From NCBI GenBank assembly GCA_037176845.1, contig JAYKXP010000002.1, positions 682,001 through 746,000 of the forward strand: 64,000 bases of DNA. Direction: 5' to 3'. The translations under genes were made by a program, and so were the position numbers. The notes below the pieces were generated by a model. It saw only the letters and a program-made list of their open reading frames with translations, made no database searches and had not been told where the DNA came from. The stretch is from Paramarasmius palmivorus (lineage: Eukaryota; Basidiomycota; Agaricomycetes; Agaricales; Marasmiaceae). Shown piece after piece: positions 44,511-56,476 of this stretch. The stretch's first letter is position 1; the number at the start of each line of letters is the position of its first letter.

Positions 44511-44857
44511 GATCCGGATGTTGGTTTGGATATGCAGACCTAAAATGCCTCTAGAAGGCTAGACTTTCTTGCTTTTGGTTTGGTTATTATGCTTATTCCT
44601 TATATCTCTGTTGGTTAGATCGACCTTGTGCTACCTCCCCTTCCTATACCACCGCATTTCTTTCATACATACCCCACACATACATACCTAACACTGTACC
44701 CAAAAGCGCGTCCGTCGTGTATAAGCGCATGTCCTTCTTGCTATCAGGTTACATTAAACTGTTTGTACGTCCTACTCTTACAATCTACTAAGTACGAGGT
44801 ATCATAGCACTACGTTTATGTTTGGACCCAAAGATGATTGCAAACAAACTACATATA

Positions 44858-44946
44858 TCCAATGTGGTGTAGTGGCTAACATTGCTGTCTTTCATCAGGG
44901 CGAGTTCTTGTTCACAGCAGCCCGGGGTTCGATTCCCCGCATTGGA
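44858..44946 (+). tRNA. tRNA-Glu (UUC) with 18-nt intron
   Basis: Same mature 71-nt tRNA as at 38556-38649: acceptor TCCAATG/CATTGGA, D arm GTGTAGTGGCTAAC, anticodon stem GCTGT/ACAGC with loop CTTTCAC (anticodon TTC) and T arm GGGGTTCGATTCCCC. The intron after base 37 is 18 nt and unlike the 23-nt intron of the other copy. Confidence 0.93.
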
Positions 44947-45087
44947 ATTGCTTTTTGTATTTACTGCCGGTTCTGCGCAAACCCGTTGTACAACGATAGT
45001 CCATAAGATTTGTAGCATAATATACAGATGGGTGAATTGTAAGTCCATACATAATTGTCCGGTACCGCGTTTAAGCAAAGAGAGAAT

Positions 45088-46881
45088 CTATTCGATGACA
45101 GTTGTTAACCACCCCAAATCCTTCTGACCCAAAAGACCAGGCTCAGAAGCATTACTGTCCGCCAAACACCTGATCGCGTAGAAAGGAAAGTGTACATCTC
45201 CAGACCCCGTGTCACAATCATTGAACCAAAACTGGCCGATGAACAACTCGTCATCCGTGCCGTCCACCTGAATCCGCTGCATCCAAAAATGACCCCAAGA
45301 CTGAGCCTGCCCAGCAAGGACGACATCTGCATTGAACACGATGTCCTTATTCTTCGACATGTCTCCAAACCATCCAAAGTGCGCGATACCCGCCTCAGCT
45401 GGACTAAGGTCGGCGAAACCTGCTGATCCATCCGCCTCGGCCCAGTGATAGACAAAACGAAAGTTACGGAGGACGGTGCATCCCATTCCTATTGAGAAGT
45501 GAGGGAAGAACATGCCAGGATGTCCAAGTGTGCCCCATTGAATAGAATCAGCGCCTTTAGGAATGTAACACTGTATGCCCTCGAGTTCTGGATCGCTTAC
45601 GCGGCAGCGAACAAGGACCTCGTTCAGTGGACAAGTAAGCTGATTATGTTCATCCACGAAGAGACGGTAGTTGCCAGCGAAACTGTTTTGAATGATGTGG
45701 GGGTCGAGACCAGTGGTTCGGAGAGCAGGGATACCGTACAGTTCCTCGCAAAGTTGCTGCATTTCAACCTCGATCGGCAGGCCAGAATAGGACTGAGAGC
45801 TCTGGCGAAGAGATAAAGAAGGGCTGGAATTATTGCATTGGCGATGTTCAAGACGAGGAGTAGGCAGCGACGGCCCTTCTCTACCTAGGTGTGGTGAAGG
45901 TGATGGGGAAGGTGTGAGAGGTGGAAGTGAGCCACCAAAAGGGGAGTCCGCCGAAATCGGAGGGTCGTATACTGCGCCTCGATGGGATCCCAACTGAAGT
46001 CGCCTACGTTTGGCTACCTGTTCCACGCGCTTCAGTATGAAGCAAGAAAAAAACGGGCAAGGAACTCACTGGCTCATCGTCTTCAGATTCTGACGGTCTA
46101 ATCATATTGCTAATTTCGGTCAACGAAGGATTTCGCGACACTATGCGCCCCGATCGAAAATGATATCGTGCATTCTGCGCATTGATAGTTGGCAATGAAG
46201 AATGTCGTCCGAGCATCTTTGGGCTTTGTATGGTTGTTGCAGGCTGATGGTGTTCAGAAACTTTGAGCAAAAGAGATGAGTCTGCCTCGGCGGCACTGTT
46301 GATATATATAGGCTTCGGATATTGTGGCCCCAATAGAGGACTTCCGGAAATAGAGGACAATGAACCTAATGGAACAATGTCATAGCCAGAAGCTTCCGAA
46401 TCGGGAGCAGGTTCAAGCGGGGACACCGTCGAGCTCGTGCGTCCGTGGCCAAATTTCAAAACGTCATTGTTCTCCCAGCTCGCACATGGCACCGATCGCG
46501 AGAGGCGGGCTAGCTCTGTGATGCCACAGGAAGCTCGCGTGGCCTCTGAGCTATCACGAGAAGCGACAGCAGCCGGTCGCTCTTGATCTGATATGCCACT
46601 GCTGCGAGGAAGAGGAAGACTCGCGTCATTTGCTGAGTTTATCAGCAGCATCTGCGCGACCTCGAGCTCAGAATCATTCCTCTGAATACGATTGGATATG
46701 TGCCTGCGCGACTAAAGGCCAACAGAAGTTAGATTGCCTCTCCTTGATGAAAGCAACGCGGACGCACTACTCTTTTCGACGCATCGATGCTTTTCCTAGT
46801 CGATTTATTTTGTTCTTGAGTCGGAGATACGGCCCCTGATTTACTAGCAACATGCTGAAGCCTTTGGGATCGCCGCAACAT
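45088..46881 (-). CDS. Hypothetical protein with conserved-looking C-terminal domain
   Basis: Exons 46771-46881, 46070-46711 and 45088-46017 encode 560 residues. The start MLRRSQRLQHVASKSG is chosen; an ATG at 46923 would add 14 residues. The N-terminal 280 residues are Ser-rich and probably disordered, with a nuclear-signal-like VAKRRRLQLG after the second intron. The last about 220 residues look folded: EMQQLCEELYGIPALRTTGL, DEHNQLTCPLNEVLVRCRV, LRNFRFVYHWAEADGSAGFA, GIAHFGWFGDMSKNKDIVFN and DELFIGQFWFNDCDTGSG. I do not recognise this domain. Confidence 0.65.
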
Positions 46882-46923
46882 CTTCGGTGGGTGAATCGTT
46901 CTCAAGACTTGAGAGTAGTCCAC

Positions 46924-47267
46924 CGAGATATATTCTTCGCGTCCTCAGTCCAAGCACTCGAGAAACTGACCGGCCGCGGTATGTAGGCCAATGTGGCCAA
47001 ACCAGGAAACTACCTTTTCCAGAGTTGGGAGTGCTTGGAACCACACCTCATGTTTAGTCGCGTGGTTTTCATGATCTGCTTGAACCACCTTGAACGCGGA
47101 TTTACTGAGCTGGATTTCTCAAGAAATCACGACAAAGAACATGGATCATCAATGAGAAAGAGGCAAGTAAATGATGCTATACTCAAAGTTAGCTCATGAA
47201 TGGCAGGATAGAAAGCAAGCGCTTGCCAAACTATCAAACATTTTTGTTGATCTGGGCTATACAACAC
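46924..47267. other. Intergenic
   Basis: Between the hypothetical gene and RPP40-like gene. Nothing supported. Confidence 0.4.
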
Positions 47268-48848
47268 TCATCCCCATCTTGAGTCTTGCTTTCCGATGCT
47301 TTCTGCTAATATCCACCCAAATCCCATATTCTCACCTTGGGCACCAGCCTCGACGTCCTTCTCAGAGACTACGACCAAACACCAAGAGTCCTCAGCGTCT
47401 CTTGTTGGATCACGAACCGGCGTGTTCTCGGCTGAGGAGGATACAGACTGAGGAATGTAGCACACTGGGCTCCATGTACAAGAATGCGCAGTAATAGAGG
47501 CAAACCGGGGTTCTTTGGTCTTTGTTAGCTGAATATCTTTTCTATGATAGCAAACGCTTTAGGTGACCAAGTTGGCAGTGAACAAGACTGTTTACGAACG
47601 TTAAGCAATCGATCACTCCTTGGACGAAGGACGGATGAAGAAGACCAGTCCAACGCAAATGTGTGATCGTTCCGACAACGTTCGGCGTCGGTGCTTCGTA
47701 TACAGCCACGAATGGATCGACTCGGTCGTTCGCCTTCAATCTGCACAATCAGTCAGGAATATGTAAGCAACCACGAAGTAAACAACTCGCCTTTGAGAAC
47801 CAAAACCTGCCATACCAACCCACTCAAAAAGCTTGTCGATCCATCCCTGTTCATCTTCAATAGCTTCGGGATCCTGATTTGATGCCCGTGTAGGTATCTT
47901 GACGACCGGAATCCTCATATTGTCCCGTTTCATTTTCTGACATTCCACTTCTTTGACGGTGGCGGAAGCGAGATGTTGCCCGACGATGGCAGACAAGGTG
48001 TCTACAAAGCAAAACATTGAGCCACAGAAATAATAAAAGTCATGCCGATATGGTTACCTTCCGACGTCGAAGAACATAACACTTGCCAGGTCGGGCTTTC
48101 GGCGGAGAGACCCTGTTCCCGCTGTCTCCTCGATTCCCATCCTGTCAGAGCACTGTCTCGCTTCGCTTTGTTCTTCTCTGTTTCAACATGAGGCTGGAGT
48201 GGTATGGAAACAACTGTACTAGGAAAACTTCAATTAGCCAAGCTCATTGTTCTCAATTAATTAATTGAATACAGCGTACCATGTCGCCCGTCACCCAGCT
48301 TGCCCTTTCCTTTCCCAAACGAGACCCTTTTCCCAACGAGCCCCAGAGTTTGATACGTGTCCCCGCATACTGATAGCGTCAAAACACCCCGATTGTCGAT
48401 GCACCAAACATCCTCTTCTGTAAATGAATTTCCGCTGCATGCTGGACCGATACTTAGCAACGTAGCATCACTACCAGCGTTGTCAATGTAAGAAAGGGTG
48501 ACACTGATAGTTTGCGGATGCGGAATACATACCTCGAGTAGCCCAAAGAGTCGACGAATCCTCCAGGTTGTGCGGCCGCAGTCTGTGCTAGCTTGGATAG
48601 CGAAACTTTCCCTTTTGCGTATCGCGTTTTTAGAGAAGATAGTTGTGATTCCAATGTAGGATTTTCCGGAAAAATCACGTCGATCTGTTGGATTGGATGA
48701 TAGGGCAAGTTAGGAACAATTTCATTGCAGACAGTGTGATTAGACGTTCTTGTTGGAGAAATGGGCGTGACTTCGCCAGTATAAAGGGCTTTGCGCTACC
48801 TTGGCCTGTGGTTATTCGAGGAGCTCTTGATTCAGGTTTCGAATTCAT
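47268..48848 (-). CDS. RPP40: RNase P/MRP protein subunit, Rpp40-like
   Basis: Rpp40 is a protein subunit of nuclear RNase P and MRP, which mature tRNA and rRNA. The later exons fit the family: EDVWCIDNRGVLTLSVCGDT, YQTLGLVGKRVSFG, then SIPLQPHVETEKNKAKRDS, LFEWVGMAGFGSQR, PNVVGTITHLRWTGLLHPSF, VQGVIDCLT and FASITAHSCTWSPVCYIPQS, ending near DSWCLVVVSEKD. The last exon is 47268-47541. The intron after GFGSQ begins GCGAGT, a GC donor, the only choice that keeps the frame into LKANDRVDPF. The 5' part is less certain: MNSKPESRAPR at 48848 and HTVCNEIVPNLPYHP are in different frames and need an intron I could not place. Confidence 0.65.
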
Positions 48849-49077
48849 TTTGCATGAACAAAGTGGAAGCAAAGCAGTCACTTCAACGCCCATCAACTTC
48901 CAGCTTCGCCAAAAAGTTCACACACCCAAAAATGCAGTTTCAATGTTTTTTTATTTGAATTTGCAAGGATTATTACAACCATAGAGGTATTCGTGATGAT
49001 AATACAGCTAGTGAGTATAAGTATGTCTAAATCTATGCACATTCCAAGCGTACACTCCAATAATCCTGGGTATTGAA

Positions 49078-50758
49078 TTAAGCAACAGGAGCCCTGGCGT
49101 ACTTGCGCCTGTATTTGCCATCGATGCTCTCGAGGTAGAAAGCACCTGGCCAGATGTTGTCAATGGAACCTTCAGGGACGAAGTCCTTTGCGTTATGGTT
49201 CTTTTCCCGGAGCTAAGAAGGAAAAGGTTAGACACCTGTGTGTATAATCACGAAATGAAGACTTACAGCAAGAGCATCAACGAAGTCTTGGCAGGGAACA
49301 ACCTTCATTGCCGCCAATCTGTTGGTCAAGTCCATCTTCTCCTTGATAGCAGTGGTGTCACCCTTGACGCGGATGACGAAGAAGCTGGCAGCGCAACCAC
49401 TGCCGAAGGCGTACATGCTAACACGCTTGTCCTTGAGTTGAGTGGGCTCGACGTTGCTCACCAAAGAGGCAAGGCAACCGTACAATGAACCAGTGTACAT
49501 GTTACCAAGTCTCTTGGAGCAAGCCATACCAGGGTTGACTTTCTCGGCGAAGGACTTCTTGCCGGCGGTGATGAAGTCCTTCTCAACGTTCTTGTCTTTG
49601 AGAGAGGCAGTCTGGGACATGGCACGGTATGCCTCAGCGTTGGCGATGTTAGCGAAGAGAGGTGCTGAGGGGTTGGAGAGGAAGTCGTTGAAGAGGAGAC
49701 GGGCGTGACCCTTGACGGCCTGTTTGCCGTACGGGCTGTGGAAGAGAGCGTAGTCGACAGAGTCGATGCTGAAGATAGACTTGGGGTCATCGTGCTGGGC
49801 GCTAACACCAGCGCGCTTGGCCTGCCTAGCGACCTTCTCGCGGTAAGCGGTGTAGGCATTGTCGAGGGCACCAGTGTATGTGACGACAGACACAGGTCCG
49901 TCAACTTCGGGATATTCCGAAGATAAGTTTGGCTTGTAGAAGTCATAGGTGTCAGCCATGTAGTTTCCGTGGGTGGCTGTTGGGAAAAACGATCAGTAAA
50001 GGGTACCACGGGGATAAGCCGGCACCGATAAACGGTACAGACAAAATATTAGGCTGTGAACACTTACGTTCGAAAACCATCGGAGCATTGGGACCAATCA
50101 AGAGTGCAACAGCACCAGCACCGCCAGCAGGGCGAGCAGCGCCCTCTGCGTAGACAGCGATGTCACCGGCGACAACGATTGCGTTCCTTCCGTCCCAGGA
50201 GCTAGACTCAATCCAGTTGATGGCGTTGAAGAGAGCAGCTGTGGAACCGTAGCAAGCGTTTTTGGAGTCGATACCCTCAATATCGTAGTTTCCGGACTCG
50301 GCGAAGAGGCTCATAAGGGTGGTCTTGACCGACTTGGACTTGTCAATGATAGTTTCGGTACCGACATCGATACGACCAATGGACTTGGGGTCAACGTTGA
50401 ACTTTTCAAGAAGACCAGATACAGCTAGAGAACTAGTTTAGGGATTGAAGATGCGATGATGCTGGAATGGATACTCACCGTTCAACGCGAACGAGTTGAT
50501 GTCTTCTCTGTCATCGGGCCAAGCCATGTATTCCTGACCAAGACCAATGGTGTACTTTCCCTTCGACACACCATCGTACACTTCAAGATCCTCCTCCGAG
50601 ATGCACTATACAAGAACTCAATTCAGAATGACGCGCCGGTATTGAATTCGACCAAGACTCACGCGACGGGGGAAGTAGATGTCCATACCGAGGATACCAA
50701 CATCCTTGGGGCGAGGAATGTCGGCAGAAACGTTAGCGGGGGTAAGAGGGACAGTCAT
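49078..50758 (-). CDS. ERG13: Hydroxymethylglutaryl-CoA synthase
   Basis: Condenses acetyl-CoA and acetoacetyl-CoA to HMG-CoA, the step before HMG-CoA reductase in the mevalonate and ergosterol pathway. Exons 50663-50758, 50479-50605, 50068-50424, 49267-49976 and 49078-49212 encode 474 residues. The start [20 protein letters not shown] leads to [12 protein letters not shown]. The catalytic cysteine is in [18 protein letters not shown], preceded by ESGNYDIEG and followed by [20 protein letters not shown]. Later landmarks are [53 protein letters not shown] and the end [16 protein letters not shown]. Full length; all splice phases agree. Confidence 0.96.
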
Positions 50759-51888
50759 TGTCGGAGAACTGGTGGAAATGGTAAGTGAGATGGTAGTAGA
50801 GAAGAAGGGGATGGTATGGAACAATTGATGGAGAAACCAAGGAATTTATATAGGCGAAGAAATGGAACGAGAATATGTAAAAATTTGTAAAAAAGGGAAT
50901 GGTACGATCTTGTCTGCTCTGCCCACCCTTGAAACTGATTCAATTCCTGGAAAATTTTGGTCTCACTCACTTGTTGAATTCCGCATCCGGCTCCCGCTGC
51001 ATTCTCTGCAACAAAAAACTGTCAGACTAGGTGCAAAAATGGGTAGACAACAGCGCACAAGACTCCGTGGACCCATAAATTCCTCTGATATCAGATAAGA
51101 TTAGATCGTTAGATAACAAATTAACTCGAAAACGTTTCCTTTTGCCCTTCTTTTTACGTTCCTGTTACCGTGTTCTCCTCGTTTAGCCGTCATAATTTGG
51201 TCAACAGACAGCCCATGGACAACCGTTTCTGTTCATTTCTGTGGACAGCGGAAAAGGTCGCAGTGTCGGTGTGTATATCTTTTATTGCGGCCGCCCATCC
51301 CTTAGCGGCATTTTTACGATGATTACTACAGCTTGCGGCCCCACGAGCGCACATTTTTTCTCATGAATTTGCACTGAATCAGCCAGTTCAAACGCTATCA
51401 CGTCGGTATTCCGTTCTGCGTGGACCGCTGCTCTCATGACGAACACAGCTTCTAACATGCCGTGATCCATGCATGCCATGCGACTCATTGATTCAAGCCA
51501 GCCGTCAGATGTGGCCTGGTATCATTAACCAACCCTAGTTGCTTTCTCTCGCATTCTGATGTACTTACTAGTTACTACAGTCTCAGACCAGGGCATCCAA
51601 GAGCCCTCCAGAATCCACGCCGGCCGCACTTCGAAATTCGCATAATAATTATCAGTGATGAATATCGTCGTCGCAACCTCAAAACCACCGTTCACCATCA
51701 CATTCCTAACTAATCGGATTTAAGCTCCATTCTTCTCCTCTGGACATAGCTTATGTACCGGAGCCTTGGCAGTGGTGTAACAGCCTCTTCACGTCTCCTG
51801 CCAGCAAAGAAACCTGTATGACATCGAGCATGGTACTTTCAACCTTCGGACTTCGTCATAGGGCGCCTACAAACTCGGACGCCTCTCT
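50759..51888. other. Intergenic, upstream of HMG-CoA synthase
   Basis: About 1.1 kb containing the ERG13 promoter. I see no clear sterol-type element by eye, and no gene. Confidence 0.4.
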
Positions 51889-52419
51889 TCAGCCTTCTGG
51901 CCATGGGATAAAGCCTGCACATGGTGTATTTCCATTGGAGCGAGCTAAAACGGCCGTTGGAAGGTGTTTATGACATTCTTCAGGGCGACGTGTTTCTATC
52001 AGATAGCTTACTTCAGGCTCCTCAGGCTCCAAGCTCCAAAGTTCGAGGCCTGAACGTTGAACGTTTGACTCGAAACCTTCATTCAGTCGGCCGAACTTAT
52101 TTAGCTTCACTCCATATGTACGATAGTAATCTTTCAGGAACCCAGGGAAGTCATCAGGACTCAGTGTAATCAGAGTCGACTCATGTTTGATCCATATCAT
52201 GTCTTTCAACTGACCGACCTGTGTCCAGTGCAAGGGCGCTAAGTACTTTGAATCAAACTTTGAATTAGCGCTCGTGGAAAAAAAAACTCTTGCCGTGACA
52301 TCCATCATCTCACTCACCGTCAGCATCTCGATTCTCATCCTGATACTCCTCGCTTTTTCAATTATGCGCCCTTCCGTACCTTGTGCGATGATGCGAATTT
52401 CTAGTGAGCATGAAATCAA
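51889..52419 (-). CDS. Hypothetical protein, weakly supported
   Basis: One frame of 176 residues. The stretch APLHWTQVGQLKDMIWIKH, STLITLSPDDFPGFLKDYYR and TYGVKLNKFGRLNEGFESN looks protein-like, while the N-terminal part does not. A hydrophobic/basic start (MISCSLEIRIIAQG) is not a convincing signal. No neighbours suggest a role and no splice partner was found. It may be a real small gene or a remnant. Confidence 0.3.
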   Translation of the reverse strand: MISCSLEIRIIAQGTEGRIIEKARSIRMRIEMLTVSEMMDVTARVFFSTSANSKFDSKYLAPLHWTQVGQLKDMIWIKHESTLITLSPDDFPGFLKDYYRTYGVKLNKFGRLNEGFESNVQRSGLELWSLEPEEPEVSYLIETRRPEECHKHLPTAVLARSNGNTPCAGFIPWPEG

Positions 52420-52940
52420 TCACACACTACCGGTATTATCAGATCATGGAGGCCATGCATAGATAAATTGAAGAAACAGTCAGTTATTAAACATCGTCAT
52501 TTGCGAGGCTCTTAGCTTACCTACGACGTTTCAAGCCATGATAGAAAAGGACTGCCATACCACTGGTGCCCCTTCGAAACTTCGGCCACCATGATCATCA
52601 TTCGATGGATGCGGGGCCTGTTCTACTTGATCACGAATTGCAAGAGACTCTTCACCGAAGACTCCTTCGATGAAATTATGCGAAGTTCATGGAGGCATGT
52701 TTACAACCAGCTTGCAACTCCGTAATGCCATCTGGTACCCTCTACACCATCGTGCTGAGACGGCCCGAATAGTAGTTGCGGCCTCAGAAGGGTATGTTCA
52801 AAAGTTCATCATCTCAGTTGGATGATCAGGCTCTGACTTCTGTTGTCCTGCCGACTAGTTCCTGGTATATGCGTATTCGGTGCGGCGGATCTAAAGATGA
52901 AGGGAAAAAGGATGAAGGGAAAAAAGGATGTTTCGTACCC

Positions 52941-54445
52941 ATGTTCACCATCCACCTCCACCTCCTCCCTTTCACTGTCGTGCTCGTCATACAGTCTATT
53001 CTCTCGAAATACCCCTTGGTCAACGGTCAATCCGAAATTCGAGATGATGCGGATCCGAGTATCAATTCTGGCGGGCCACCCCAACCTGTCGTATTTACCA
53101 GAAGATGCATGGTGGCAGGGAGCGGAATGCACTAGTACAAGTTGTGGTGGTCAACCAGAGTGCCAGGCATGCGGACTTTTTATTGATTCCAGTGAAGTTT
53201 ACGATGGCACCTGGCATGTTGCAACGCGGCTCAAGGGGGGTCCATCTACGTATGTCCAGATACAGTTTTTTGGTGAGATAGACGTCTTCTGTTTTATTAC
53301 GGACGCCTCATTCATCACATGACAGGCACTGAAATCAGTGTATACTGCATCGTGCCCGCTGCTAAGCAGGGGTTCACAACTCGATATGCATTGACATTTC
53401 TACTGGATAAAGAACCAGACGGAGGCCAATGGCCTCAGCCTCAAGACCCAATCGACACAAGTAAAACCAATTACAATGTGCTCGTTTACCATAAAGCTGG
53501 CCTGGCGAGAAATATGGAGCATCAGTTATGGGTGAGAGCCGAAAACGACGAAGCCGACTCAATCATTATTTTTGATTATGCGAAGATTGTGTATGTTTTC
53601 CCTTCCCCTGAGACAATGGTAGCTAGAAGCTGACACTATAGTCCCGGTAATCTAGCACTGGTGATGGGGACGAACCCACTTCTACTGATGTGCAGCCTAC
53701 CTTAACACCAACCACAACAGTATCGCCTACCTCTACTTCCAAAACTACTACCTCGTCAACCTCGTCGTCAACAATTATAACAACCCCCGCCTCTACGCGG
53801 TCCACCACGTCGGCGACAGGGAGTAGCTCTGTGACAACCTTGTCCTCGACGTTATCAAGCTCATCAATAAACCCTTCTCTCTCCTTGCCTTCAAATTCAA
53901 ATCCCTCGAGTGGCACGTCGGCAGCTGTTTCCATCAGCTTGATTACGTCGTTCTTCCCGAGCAGCTCACTAGCATCACCTGTGCCTTCCGAAAACATTCG
54001 GCAGGAAACAAGTAAGCGCCCTAGCCTGGTTGTTATCCTTGTCGCGGTTTTCGCATCATTGGTTAGCGTGACTACCTGTATTCTCGCTGCCATCATCTAT
54101 CGAATTCGGCGACGTCGTGCTGCAGAACGGTCCGTTAACGGTGAGGCACCCTCTACTTTGCAAAGCACAGGGACCGTTTCGGATCAGACCACAGATGATC
54201 AGGATTCAACTTCCCTGACGCCTCTTCGACGACGAGAACGAGGACGGGCGCGGGAGTCTAAGGAACCCTCGTTCGTTCCCGAATCTGAAGAAAATCTCAC
54301 CACAGATGCGGAGTCGTCGAGCAGACCAAGCGGACCAGGGGGAGACTCCAGCGCCGAAATAGACTTTTCGGCCATTCCGGAAGAACATGAGCCTGACGTT
54401 CCGCCGCCGCCCTATCCAGGCCTGGACAGTGACTCAGACCACTAA
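52941..54445 (+). CDS. Surface-protein family member C, transmembrane with PPxY tail, frame broken
   Basis: Exons 52941-53272, 53326-53590 and 53656-54445. Signal peptide MFTIHLHLLPFTVVLVIQ, then a core with LSYLPEDAWWQGAEC, CQACGLFIDS, YDGTWHVAT, TEISVYCIVPA, NYNVLVYHKAG and IIIFDYAKIV, aligned with the other family members though diverged. A long Ser/Thr-rich stalk leads to helix SLVVILVAVFASLVSVTTCI, basic YRIRRRR and an acidic tail with VPPPPYPGL, a PPxY motif. Within exon 1 the signal-peptide frame and the core frame differ by one base around a CCCC run near 53080, so the gene is either broken there or has a sequence error. Confidence 0.65.
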
Positions 54446-55283
54446 CGCCATCCCGCCGCCACCAAGTTTCATTTTGTTGACCAGAGTTGGTCTCATCATT
54501 GCGCATGACAGTTGGACATTTTCTCTCACAAATGCCCGCCGAAGGCCGTGTTTCGTGTTTCGTGCATCACGGACGTTTCCTCTGGGTTCGGCACTCTTCA
54601 CATACCATACATATTCGTCCGATGGCTCCTGTTGTGGAAAGCGACTGGCTTTTAGATATGTGATTGTGACTCTGTTGGTCCTTGGAATTTACGAGAATCG
54701 AATGATTTCTGACAGGGTGACCAGGAATATGACTGTATCTCGCATTGGCTCGCATCTCGCGATATCCGTTTTCCCTGGTGCACGGTGCTTGAACTCGGAT
54801 ATTATCCTATATTATCTGACGAGGAAATATCTTTATCCCATCTCTACATCAGACGATGCAGGAACAACCCCAGGGGAAGGGCTTCTCTGGAAGGAGATAC
54901 ACATTCGCATTCTCTCGGCATGTACATCACAGCCGGCGATCCGAATCCACCTTTTTCGGTCTATGCACTGGAGCCAGGAAGTCCCAATTGTCCTGCCGCA
55001 ACTGTCGACGATGGTGGCAACCGCAAGCGTTTTCATAACAGGGTACAGATCGAGGGTAACGTCGTGTCAGTACGTATTGACCTTTTGTTTTCGACAGAGG
55101 ACTTTGTTCTTCTCTTTAGCGAAAGGCGACATCTTGACGACGGAGTTAGCAGATACGCACGCTATGTCGGGTTGATGAATTATGTCCTTAGGGTCGCGGA
55201 GCCAATAAAGGATCTTCTTATAATTTGTAAATACTTTTGAGCGGGAAGCTCTTGCCGTACGCCGTACGGTCCCTCCTTCCACT
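54446..55283. other. Stretch between members C and D
   Basis: Long overlapping open frames on the plus strand (to 55175 and 55240) have no family resemblance to the neighbouring surface genes and no recognised motif. Nothing supported. Confidence 0.35.
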
Positions 55284-56476
55284 ATGCATCTCGCTCATCG
55301 ATATGAACTCTCTCCTTCCATAGTACTCCTGCTAATCACTTTTCTATCGACTGCTCAGGCTCTTCTGCAAACGCGATTTATCGACGACGAGACGGGAGAC
55401 CCAATCACTGGGAAGAAAGTCACTTATTCACCAGCAAACCAGTGGAGTCAGGGCAATACGTGCACGGGATGCAACGTTCGTCCAAGCAATACCTCAGCGT
55501 ATAATGGCACTTGGCACGACACAACTCATTTCATGGGAGACACGCCGCGTTCAGTACAATTTTTATTCACCGGTGCGTCACTATTGTTGCCACAAAGCGC
55601 TCCTCGCTCACAAACAATACCAGGAGTTTCACTCTCCGTTTTCTGCATACTCCCACCAAAGAGTGCACAAGCAATAAAAACATACGATCTAACGTTCACG
55701 CTGGATGGTGCTTCAGCGGGCAGTTTCTCGTTGGAACCTGACAGCGACGAATATCAATACAACGTCGCCGTTGTTTCGCTCAACAACCTTACGCAGAAGG
55801 AGCATAGCTTTATGATGCAAGCGGCGTCGTCAACCATCGATTCCCTTATTCTTTTTGATTATGCGACATATGTGTGAGTTTGTTCTGATATTACTTGTAT
55901 GTGAAATGCCAGTGCTAATTCGCCTCATTCTGTGACCGTAGATTTGATGATAGCATCAGCACTTCTGCTTCCCTGAGCGGAGATATCTCGCCTACATCGA
56001 CTCCTTCCAATACCGCAAGTGCTGCTCCGTCGAGATCTAGCTCAAAGTCAGATCCTACAGCCGCCATAGTAGGCGGGGTTCTAGGAGGACTCTTGGTAGT
56101 AGCATTAGCAGGACTTGCACTAATATTGGCCATGCGTCGACGAAGAAAGTCCAAGCGGAGCGAAGAAATCGTCGAGCCCTTCTCATACCCTATTCCTCAT
56201 CAGCAACACCATCGCGGCTCTCCCTCAGTCAGTCCCTCTGACGTTATGAGCTATAACAAGTCTGGTCAGACTATATTAAATAGCTCAATGCCCAACCTCA
56301 CTGGATTGGGAACATCGGTGACAAACCCCTCTAGTGTTTCCCCGTCTGTCGTTCCTTCATCCACCGCGTCCCGGCCTCCTGCCCAGGGATCCAGTACCAT
56401 GTCGGAGACCATACCTTCTCAAACTTATGCAGAAAAGGGTCCTCCACCCGCTTATGAACTTCACGAGCAACGATGA
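55284..56476 (+). CDS. Surface-protein family member D, transmembrane with PPxY tail
   Basis: Exons 55284-55572, 55624-55873 and 55942-56476 encode 357 residues. Signal peptide region SIVLLLITFLSTAQALLQ, then FIDDETGDPITGKKVTYSP, GNTCTGCNVRPSNTSAYNGT, WHDTTHF, SLSVFCILPPKSAQA, YDLTFTLDGASAGSF, DEYQYNVAVVSLNNL and SLILFDYATYV. A Ser/Thr stalk precedes AAIVGGVLGGLLVVALAGLA, basic RRRRKSKR and a Ser/Pro-rich cytoplasmic tail ending EKGPPPAYELHEQR. The PPAY motif would bind WW domains of Nedd4/Rsp5-type ubiquitin ligases (known for PPxY; inferred here). Exon 2 is exactly 250 nt, as in member E. Looks intact. Confidence 0.8.

Noticed and set aside
52903..52931. Tandem GATGAAGGGAAAAA repeat before member C
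   Set aside because: Only two short units; it is likely slippage in the leader, not a defined element.
54387..55175. 262-residue open frame after member C
   Set aside because: It begins inside the coding region of C in another frame and its sequence has no domain-like character.
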